Source: Candidatus Kapaibacterium sp.
Lineage (GTDB): Bacteria; Bacteroidota; Ignavibacteria; Palsa-1295
Direction: 5' to 3'
DNA: 32,466 bases
NCBI GenBank assembly: GCA_025450975.1
Contig: JANWLI010000191.1
Location: 1 to 32,466 of the forward strand
Shown piece by piece: positions 23,361 through 28,910 of this stretch. Under the pieces are notes generated by a model, which did no database searches, had not been told where the DNA came from, and was given only the letters and a program-made list of their open reading frames with translations. Numbering within the stretch: the stretch's first letter is position 1; each line of letters begins with the position of its first letter. A program made the position numbers and the translations under genes.

Positions 23361-23980
23361 TGGTACATGTAATTGTTGCTTATGATGAGATTGCATCGAA
23401 AGGAGGCTCTTATTTCCAAGAGAGTTTTGACTACATTGCCGGTAAACTTAACGCCCTCTCCGCCGTAACTGTAAGACCTCTACCGAATGCAAGATGCACC
23501 AAGCAGAGCATTAAGTCTGAAATTGAATCCTTAGAGAAATTTATTTTTGTCGGGATCTCTCACGGCCATGAAACCCTTCTTAAGGCGAACTCTATCTACG
23601 TTGAGTCAAGTGACCTTGCACTATTTGAAGGTTCTTTTTTTTATACAGCCGCCTGTTTGACAGGAAGAATTTTAGGACCCGCCTTGATTGCACATGGATG
23701 CGTCGCCTACATAGGCTATACTGTTGATGTAGATGTATGGCTTTCGCACTCCTCTACCTTTGCTGACTGTGAGAATTACGCGCTCTGCGAGTTTATCACA
23801 TCTGACAAAACTGTTAGAACAGTTTTTGATGAAGCCGTTACCAGATACAACACTGAAATTAATCGACTTCTAAATGGGAATTTCCTTGATGTAATTGCCG
23901 CATCATTTCTTCGATCGAACCGAAATGGCCTTTTAATTATTGGTAACGAGAGATCTACTGTTCATGATTTTGACTGCTAG
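23360..23980 (+). CDS. Caspase-like (CHAT/C14-type) cysteine peptidase
   Basis: A 206-residue protein with the order of catalytic residues expected of caspase-fold peptidases: H68 in FVGISHGHE at the end of a hydrophobic strand and C99 in YTAACLTG 31 residues later, followed by LGPALIAHGCVAYIGYTVDVDV, the strand and turn typical of CHAT and gingipain-related domains. There is no signal peptide and no TM segment, so it is cytosolic. The length fits a single peptidase domain. It overlaps the receiver gene by one base (TGATG) and Vsr by one base (TAGTG). Substrates are unknown. In known conflict systems, such peptidases cut host or partner proteins and cause abortive death. Confidence 0.75.
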   Translation: MVHVIVAYDEIASKGGSYFQESFDYIAGKLNALSAVTVRPLPNARCTKQSIKSEIESLEKFIFVGISHGHETLLKANSIYVESSDLALFEGSFFYTAACLTGRILGPALIAHGCVAYIGYTVDVDVWLSHSSTFADCENYALCEFITSDKTVRTVFDEAVTRYNTEINRLLNGNFLDVIAASFLRSNRNGLLIIGNERSTVHDFDC

Positions 23981-24402
23981 TGTCTGACATCTTTAGCAAT
24001 GAGAAAAGAAGCCAAATCATGGCTTCGGTAAAGTCTATTAATACTCGTCCTGAGATTGTAGTTAGGAAATACCTATTTGCTTGTGGTTTTAGATATCGCA
24101 TTAATCACCCCAAATTACCTGGTAAACCTGACATTGTGCTTCCTAAATATAAAACTGTAGTTTTTATTCATGGATGCTTTTGGCACGGGCATCGAGAGTG
24201 TGAAGCTTCTCAATTGCCTAAAACTAGGTTAGACTACTGGTCAAAAAAAATAGAAAGTAATTCTCTCAGAGATAAAAAAAATGTTTCGAGTTTAAGAATA
24301 CAGGGCTGGCAGGTTATCATCGTTTGGACATGCCAACTATCAAATAAGTCAAAGAAAGAAAAAGCGCTCACAAAACTAGTTCGAATGATATCGAAACCAT
24401 AA
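23980..24402 (+). CDS. vsr: Very short patch repair endonuclease
   Basis: A 140-residue Vsr nuclease that nicks next to T:G mismatches from deamination of 5-methylcytosine. Metal-binding Asp51 in GKPDIVLP, H69 and H71 in CFWHGH and the zinc ligands C66 and H71, C74 and the C in VIIVWTCQL are visible, at positions close to those of the E. coli enzyme. The phrase TRLDYWSKKIESNSLRD is diagnostic. GTG at 23980 starts it, overlapping the peptidase stop. Its place in the operon fits the methyltransferase at the other end. Confidence 0.95.
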   Translation: MSDIFSNEKRSQIMASVKSINTRPEIVVRKYLFACGFRYRINHPKLPGKPDIVLPKYKTVVFIHGCFWHGHRECEASQLPKTRLDYWSKKIESNSLRDKKNVSSLRIQGWQVIIVWTCQLSNKSKKEKALTKLVRMISKP

Positions 24403-24551
24403 ACATTACGTCCTGTATCTTTGATTATCCTTGTCTTGCAGTCTCACTTCTGGGCTTACCTTGTTGCGTTCCTTGGTAGTTGTCAGCGGCCCGCGAACAC
24501 GCGTGGCGTGTCCCTACGGGGTGCACTTCGCGCGTATCCTCGCGCTTGTAC
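24403..24551. other. Short intergenic gap at the right edge of the island
   Basis: AT-rich sequence changes to GC-rich at about 24480. The stretch carries GCGTGTCCCTACGGGGTGCA, a palindrome-rich phrase. I see no gene, terminator or direct repeat that would mark an integration site. Confidence 0.5.
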
Positions 24552-25019
24552 TTACTTCTTCACTGCGCTTTTGAGGGTGTCGGCTTCGAAGATTGCTTCT
24601 TCTATTAATTTGCCTTGTTCGTCGAAGCGTTGGGCGGTGCCTTGGCGGTAGCCGTAGCTGTAGTGGATCGTCTGCGCGAGCTGGCCGTTCTCGTGATACC
24701 ATTTCTGCGTGCCGTGCTGGGCCGAGCATTCAAATGCGTACGCTTCCTCGACGTTGCCGTTCTCGTAGTAGAAGAGGCTCCGCACGAGGCGTCCGTTGGT
24801 GAACGTGTGTTTGAAATCGAGTTTTGTCGTGTCGTCGCCCCAATAGTTTTTTAGTTCGCCGGTGTACCCGGGCGCAACGCCACTCTCGGTTACGAGCGCG
24901 TTCTCGAATTTCAGTGCGATCGCACAGCTATCGAGCGGCGCAGCGACCTGCGCGTCCGGCTGCGACTTCGTGCAGGAGACGAGCAGCAGCGCGATGAGAA
25001 TGAGGGAGATGGGTGTCAT
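24552..25019 (-). CDS. YwqK-like MORN-repeat lipoprotein
   Basis: The ATG at 25019 gives 155 residues with lipoprotein signal MTPISLILIALLLVSC (Cys16). A longer reading from 25088 adds 23 residues that are not signal-like and overlaps the neighbouring gene. The second half has repeated units of the form FTNGRLVRSLFYYENG, KWYHENGQLAQTIHY and RFDEQGKLIEEAIF, as in the YwqK/MORN_2 antitoxin-like family. No toxin gene is beside it. The product is probably attached to a membrane facing the periplasm or the cell surface. Confidence 0.8.
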   Translation of the reverse strand: MTPISLILIALLLVSCTKSQPDAQVAAPLDSCAIALKFENALVTESGVAPGYTGELKNYWGDDTTKLDFKHTFTNGRLVRSLFYYENGNVEEAYAFECSAQHGTQKWYHENGQLAQTIHYSYGYRQGTAQRFDEQGKLIEEAIFEADTLKSAVKK

Positions 25020-25077
25020 GTTGGCCAAAGGCCAAATTAAAAATTCAAAATTAGAAATTAAAAAAGGGGAATGTCCT

Positions 25078-25305
25078 TTACACGGCAACCGGATAGACTA
25101 CGTCGTTACGGAGCGCCTGCGCGGCAAAATCGAGTGCGGCGGAAATATCTTCTTTCGTAAGTTTTGGATAGGAGGACAGGATGGCGTCCACAGTCTCGCC
25201 ATCGGCAAGCTTTTCGAGAATAAGCTCGACGGGGATCCGCGTACCGCGAATGGTCGGCTTTCCGAAAAGGATGTTTGGGTCAGATACGATGCGAGGTGTA
25301 TCCAT
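25078..25305 (-). CDS. DUF433 family protein (antitoxin-like)
   Basis: A 75-residue protein of the DUF433 family: PRIVSDPNILFGKPTIRGTR at the start, then IPVELILEKLADGETVDAIL and a final helical KEDISAALDFAAQAL. Members are small winged-helix-like proteins that are often found with a PIN-like DUF5615 toxin. No such partner is adjacent on either side, so it stands as an orphan. A TATAGATTAA box just upstream of the start (complement of 25308-25317) may be its promoter. Confidence 0.88.
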   Translation of the reverse strand: MDTPRIVSDPNILFGKPTIRGTRIPVELILEKLADGETVDAILSSYPKLTKEDISAALDFAAQALRNDVVYPVAV

Positions 25306-25713
25306 TTAATCTATAGTACAAAGATGGCGGGCAAACAGTTTTCGGGGAGCGGGTGGGGGCGGGGGTCGGACGTTCGGGCGTACGGGCGTTCGGTGGTGTG
25401 GATATAGGCGGGGTGGGTGATTTAAGATGTAAGATGTAAGATTTAAGAGTAATGCGGGGAGTCGTATAGTGAGGCGTATCTGCTAACGACTAAAGACTGG
25501 CGACTAACGACTGGCAGTGTGGGCTCCGCGGTTGTGTTGAACACTGACCCTCACCCCGGCCCTCTCCCTCTGATGAGGGCGAGGGGGTGTTGGGCTACGC
25601 CATTTGCGCGCGCCGGTGTGGGCTCCGCGGTTGTGTGAACTCTGACCCTCACCCCGGCCCTCTCCCTCTGATGAGGGCGAGGGGGTGTGTGCGCTCCGCA
25701 GTCTTTTCGTTTT
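25306..25713. other. Intergenic repeats, no gene
   Basis: The stretch contains GTTCGGGCG repeats at 25353-25395, a TTAAGATGTAAGA unit at 25420-25460, an ACGACTAAAGACTGG unit at 25483-25515, and two copies of the CCCTC hairpin element at 25517-25702. No coding potential is seen. Confidence 0.7.
25517..25702. repeat. Two tandem copies of a GGGCTCCGCGG / CCCTC hairpin element
   Basis: Copy one (25517-25596) and copy two (25616-25702) share GTGTGGGCTCCGCGGTTGTG followed by ACCCTCACCCCGG and an imperfect stem CCCTCTCCCTC-TGAT-GAGGGCGAGGG. A third, slightly different copy is at 26996-27082. Confidence 0.85.
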
Positions 25714-26865
25714 TTATCGTACTACTACTTTTGCTGCTTTGAGGCCGGTGGGTGTGGCTAGTTTAGCCAGGTAGATGCCGGGGGATAGTTTGGGGAGCGC
25801 GAATCTTTGGCCGCGGTGGGTTTTGGTTTGCAGGATCTCCGTGCCGGTGGCGGTGAAGAGCGTGAGCGTTGCGTCGTCGTCGATGATCAGATGATCGGTT
25901 GCCGGGTTCGGGCGCAGATGGATCGTTGCGATCTCGGCGGCATCCGTCTTGACGGCGAGCGGCACTGAATGCTGCTTGAAGAACGGCCAGAGGATGTCGC
26001 ACAGCGAGATCGGATAGCTGATCGGATTCGGATACTTGTGTTCGAGTCCTTTGAAGAGCAGGTAGTCGAACTCCCAGCCAGCGGTCGCGGCGAGTGTATT
26101 GAACTTGTAGCGAAGCACGAGCGCCGTCGAATCTTTCGTGAAGGTTTCGCCGAGGCCGAGGACGCCGAGATATTTGCCGATGAGTCTGCGGTGGATCGCC
26201 AGCGACGTGTCGTTGAACGGGAATTCGTTATAGCCGTAGTCCTCGCACTGATCGTCGCCGGTGCCGATACTATAGATGAAGGGCATCGGCCGCGCGATGG
26301 CGCCGGAGTCGTTCTCGTTCAAGCCGCCGGCTTGCGCGTGCATCGCCGCGAAGACGTCGCTCATCTCGATGAGCAGCTTCGATACCATGACGCCGCCGCT
26401 CGAAAATCCTGTTGCGTAGATGCGCGCGGCATCGACATTGAGCGCCTGCTTTATCGTATCGATCATGCGGCGGAAGAACGTCACGTCGTTCTTGATATTC
26501 TGTCCCGGACATGCGATGCCGCCACTGAGCTTGCCGCCTGTGACTTCGCCGGTCGCCCACTTCGTAGTGGTAAATGGTCCGTTGCCTTCGTCAACGCAGA
26601 TGCGCTGCGACGATGGGAAGACGGTGATGAACTTCTCCTCTTCGCCTTTTTCTTTCCAGCCGGATGTGTTGTAGAAAACTTCGCCGCTATCTGTGGTGCC
26701 ATGGAGCATGAAGACGACGGGATATCCGCCGGCGGGCGCGGTGCCGCTGGGGATCTGGACGATGAATTCGCGCTCGGCGGAGTCGACGATCATCGTGACA
26801 TCGAGACGCGTTTGGGCCGCGGCGATCGTAGCGAGCGCGGTGAAAAGTACGGCGAGTAGCTTCAT
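25714..26865 (-). CDS. Secreted PHB-depolymerase/feruloyl-esterase-like hydrolase with T9SS sorting domain
   Basis: A 383-residue exported alpha/beta hydrolase. The signal peptide is MKLLAVLFTALATIAAAQ. The oxyanion region is VVFMLHGTTDSGE, the nucleophile is Ser155 in GFSSGG, and the catalytic histidine is probably H276 in GLEHKYP; D204/D205 in GTGDDQ are acid candidates. This is the layout of the CE1/LpqC esterases. The last 80 residues start LRPNPATDHLII and end IYLAKLATPTGLKAAKVVVR, the pattern of a type A C-terminal sorting domain of type IX secretion. The mature enzyme would therefore be released or fixed at the cell surface after removal of that domain. It stands alone between repeat-rich spacers. 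Confidence 0.88.
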   Translation of the reverse strand: MKLLAVLFTALATIAAAQTRLDVTMIVDSAEREFIVQIPSGTAPAGGYPVVFMLHGTTDSGEVFYNTSGWKEKGEEEKFITVFPSSQRICVDEGNGPFTTTKWATGEVTGGKLSGGIACPGQNIKNDVTFFRRMIDTIKQALNVDAARIYATGFSSGGVMVSKLLIEMSDVFAAMHAQAGGLNENDSGAIARPMPFIYSIGTGDDQCEDYGYNEFPFNDTSLAIHRRLIGKYLGVLGLGETFTKDSTALVLRYKFNTLAATAGWEFDYLLFKGLEHKYPNPISYPISLCDILWPFFKQHSVPLAVKTDAAEIATIHLRPNPATDHLIIDDDATLTLFTATGTEILQTKTHRGQRFALPKLSPGIYLAKLATPTGLKAAKVVVR

Positions 26866-26995
26866 AGCGAAATGCGGTTGTGGGTTAAGCGGCGAAACTA
26901 CGAAAAATTAGTGCGGGCGTTCGGGGGTTCGGGGGTTCGGGCGGTCGGTGGGTAGATAGTTCTGCTAACGACTAAAGACTGATGACTAGCGACTT

Positions 26996-27082
26996 GTGTG
27001 GGCTCCGCGGTTGTGTGGAATGCGACCCTCTCCCCGGCCCTCTCCCTCTGATGAGGGAGAGGGGGTGTTGGGCTCCGCGGTG
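26996..27082. repeat. Third copy of the CCCTC hairpin element
   Basis: The stem CCCTCTCCCTC (27038-27048) pairs perfectly with GAGGGAGAGGG (27053-27063) across a TGAT loop. In the other copies one base pair is changed (GAGGGCGAGGG). Confidence 0.85.
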
Positions 27083-27163
27083 TGCTCACCCCTGTGTGTG
27101 GCTCCGCGGTTTGTTTGCGTGAATGAAAATTAACGATATAGATGTCACTCCCGGTGGGGCTGT

Positions 27164-27203
27164 GGCGTTAGGAGGGTACGTTCATCACTTTATTTGTCTA
27201 AAC
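27164..27203 (+). promoter_or_regulatory. Upstream motif shared with 32336-32375
   Basis: GGCGTTA and GTACGTTC occur with the same spacing and the same end TAAAC in a 40-base block here and before the exported gene at 32405. About 28 of 40 positions agree without gaps. In both cases a gene with a signal peptide follows. Confidence 0.5.
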
Positions 27204-27205
27204 CT

Positions 27206-27745
27206 ATGAAAATAGCCTATTTTTCCCGTATCGTTGTGGCGCTTATCGCGCTCTTCGTTTCTACCGGTGCTTTTGCGGCCAGTGATTACCTGCTCGAGAT
27301 CGAAGGCATCAAGGGCGAATGTGTCGGCAAGCACATCAAACTTATCGAGCAAGCTGATGGCTCGTTCACGGCTGAGAACATCCCATCTGGCACGTACAAG
27401 CTGATCGCTAAGCCGAATGCTGCCGACGGATCGGTGCGAACTGCGAGCATGTCAAAGCCGCCGGCGGTCTATAACCTGAACTTCGACTGCATCGTCTCGC
27501 CACGCGACCCGGCCAGCGGACAAGCAAGCGGCAAGCGCGACGCTGCTTCCGGACAAGCGACTGGCAAACGCCAACACAAGCCGATGAATATCCAGAAAAA
27601 CAACGTGATCCTTAGTGCCGGTGGCGTATTCATCAGCGAGATCGTTGTCAGCAAAGTACAGGACGACGCAACCGATGACGGCAGCTCGACGGCAAAAGCT
27701 GGTCAGACCGCAGGCTATGACCTGAAGCTGAACAAGAAAATCTAA
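27206..27745 (+). CDS. Exported protein with Hcp-like motifs
   Basis: A 179-residue product from ATG 27206 (a TTG at 27194 adds four residues). The signal peptide is about residues 1-25 (IVVALIALFVSTGAFAA). The mature protein starts DYLLEIEGIKGE, similar to the opening of the Hcp tube protein of type VI secretion. It later contains ASGQASGKR and then ASGQATGKRQHKP, which recalls the Hcp GKRxHKP segment; the heptamer is duplicated. The end is DLKLNKK. No type VI genes are nearby, and the signal peptide argues against T6SS use. I call it Hcp-like only in motif and do not assign a function. A strong terminator follows at 27790-27818. Confidence 0.65.
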   Translation: MKIAYFSRIVVALIALFVSTGAFAASDYLLEIEGIKGECVGKHIKLIEQADGSFTAENIPSGTYKLIAKPNAADGSVRTASMSKPPAVYNLNFDCIVSPRDPASGQASGKRDAASGQATGKRQHKPMNIQKNNVILSAGGVFISEIVVSKVQDDATDDGSSTAKAGQTAGYDLKLNKKI

Positions 27746-27789
27746 AGTAGTGATTAGTGGTTAGGGGCTAGTGATTAGTCCTTGGTCAG

Positions 27790-27818
27790 AAAACGCCGCC
27801 ACTTGAGCGGCGTTTTTC
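27790..27818. terminator. Bidirectional rho-independent terminator
   Basis: AAAACGCCGC and GCGGCGTTTTT pair across CACTTGA. The T-run follows on the plus strand, and the complementary A-run gives a T-run on the minus strand. It ends the gene at 27206. Confidence 0.85.
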
Positions 27819-27901
27819 GTTACTGGGAATTTGTAAGTTCTTCCGTGAAAATTGCAACAGTCTGGCGAGGTGGGCGTGTAATTTTGTAGTGGTTTTGCCG
27901 T

Positions 27902-28078
27902 ATACCAGAGTAAGCCTCATTAAGCCCCCCATGATAGCGAAGCCAGCCCAACGATTGTTTCTATGATGCTAAGACTAAAACGATTCGGTCTTATCAGATC
28001 ATCATGGCATTAGATTATAACACTGTGGTAAGTGGTGATAATCTAAGAAAAGCCCTCTTGTAATGAGAGGGCTTTTTT
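27902..28078 (+). ncRNA. Possible structured transcript ending in a terminator
   Basis: TAATTTTG at about 27890-27897 could be a -7 box. Between it and the terminator at 28048-28078 there are no codons worth noting, but a nested hairpin is visible: ATGATG (27963-27968) with CATCAT (28000-28005) and, inside, AAGAC (27971-27975) with GTCTT (27988-27992). An independent small RNA is possible. A simpler reading is that the terminator serves the gene at 28131. Confidence 0.25.
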
Positions 28079-28079
28079 T
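28048..28079. terminator. Bidirectional terminator between convergent genes
   Basis: AAAAGCCCTCT (28048-28058) pairs perfectly with AGAGGGCTTTT (28066-28076) across TGTAATG, followed by a T-run. The A-run at the left serves the minus-strand gene at 28131. Confidence 0.9.
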
Positions 28080-28145
28080 AGTCGATAGTCGATAGTCAAT
28101 AGTCAATAGTTGATAGTCTGGGACAATTGACTACCGACTATCGAC
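28078..28145. repeat. GATAGTC tandem repeat
   Basis: AGTCGATAGTCGATAGTCAA and further units, then TTGACTACCGACTATCGACC in the opposite sense, form an inverted arrangement. It is the reverse complement of the repeat at 13710-13744. Its right end reaches the last codons of the next gene. Confidence 0.7.
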
Positions 28146-28769
28146 CATCGCCTTCCCGCGATGCAATTTTGCGGCGAATTCTTTCGGTGCTGCGAAGGCT
28201 GCGAATAAGAGTATATTTAAGACGATGGGAAATACGATAGACACGAAGCAAAGACCGAAGGTGGCAAGGTTGTAGAAGATCCCGTATCGATAGATCTTCT
28301 TGTAGGTATAAAAAAACTTCCGGTGCGCCTCGTCGACGAGGTGATTGTTGTAGGCATGACTGCAGATCCTGTCGGCAGCGATGGAGATCAGAACGTAGTT
28401 CAGGCTGAACATGGCGAATGCTGCTTGCGTATCGCGTTCAAGGTACTCGGCGAGCATCGCTGTCGGAAATGGCGTGAGCGTGACGATAAATAAGAGGAAG
28501 CCATTGACCCAGATGAAGCCGGTGTCGCTTCGGGTGATGTACTCGACGGCAACATGATGATTGATCCAGCAGACAAGGATGGTAACGAAGCCGATCGTAA
28601 ATGCGAGAAATGACTTCCAATGATCGAGGATAACCTGCAAGAGGCCTTCGTCGGATTTGACATGCAGAGCGGCGATCAACTCCAACACCAGAAGTGTAAT
28701 CGCGATCGCAAAGACGCCATCGCTGAATGCCTCGATGCGTGCTGTTTCTTTTGCGTTTGAGTTCTTCAT
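28131..28769 (-). CDS. TMEM175-family (DUF1211) membrane protein
   Basis: A 212-residue membrane protein with about six hydrophobic segments. The signature RxxxFSDGVFAIAITLLVLEL is at residues 11-31 (R11, F15, S16, D17), as in bacterial TMEM175-type potassium channels, which assemble as tetramers. Ion selectivity cannot be judged here. TAAATTTG (complement of 28777-28784) matches the -7 box, ending seven bases before the ATG. It is followed by the terminator at 28048-28079. Confidence 0.9.
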   Translation of the reverse strand: MKNSNAKETARIEAFSDGVFAIAITLLVLELIAALHVKSDEGLLQVILDHWKSFLAFTIGFVTILVCWINHHVAVEYITRSDTGFIWVNGFLLFIVTLTPFPTAMLAEYLERDTQAAFAMFSLNYVLISIAADRICSHAYNNHLVDEAHRKFFYTYKKIYRYGIFYNLATFGLCFVSIVFPIVLNILLFAAFAAPKEFAAKLHRGKAMVDSR

Positions 28770-28776
28770 GGGAGGT

Positions 28777-28784
28777 CAAATTTA
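28777..28784 (-). promoter_or_regulatory. TAAATTTG -7 box of the TMEM175-type gene
   Basis: On the minus strand TAAATTTG fits TAnnTTTG and is separated from the ATG by ACCTCCC, seven bases. The mRNA would have almost no leader. Confidence 0.5.
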
Positions 28785-28800
28785 CGAAAGTAGGGGCGGT

Positions 28801-28845
28801 ATGTAAGATGTCCGAGTTAAGATGTAAGAGAGTAATGCGGGTGGT
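28801..28845. repeat. TTAAGATGTAAGA repeat, second copy
   Basis: ATGTAAGATGTCCGAGTTAA followed by GATGTAAGAGAGTAATGCGG matches the unit at 25420-25460, which also ends AGAGTAATGCGGG. Confidence 0.6.
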
Positions 28846-28870
28846 AGTCCAGGCAGAGCGTGAAAACGAG

Positions 28871-28878
28871 TATATTTG
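28871..28878 (+). promoter_or_regulatory. TATATTTG -7 box of the large secreted gene
   Basis: TATATTTG fits TAnnTTTG and lies 33 bases before ATG 28911, which is preceded by GGAAGGGAG as a ribosome-binding site. This gives a normal short leader, unlike the near-leaderless genes elsewhere in the window. Confidence 0.55.
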
Positions 28879-28910
28879 TCTTCTCACTTAGCTCGTGGAA
28901 GGGAGTCGTC

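Larger units (their letters stand above)
26866..27205. other. Intergenic repeats and promoter region, no gene
   Basis: GTTCGGGG repeats lie at 26910-26945, an ACGACTAAAGACTGATGACT unit at 26965-26992 and the CCCTC hairpin element at 26996-27082. The right end has the upstream motif at 27164-27203. Confidence 0.7.

Noticed and set aside
19250..24480. A prophage or integrative element carrying the second island
   Set aside because: No integrase, tRNA target, direct repeats at the edges or structural phage genes were seen; only base composition supports transfer.
24862..25407. A 181-codon plus-strand open frame opposite the YwqK and DUF433 genes
   Set aside because: It is antisense to two well-supported genes and has no family likeness.
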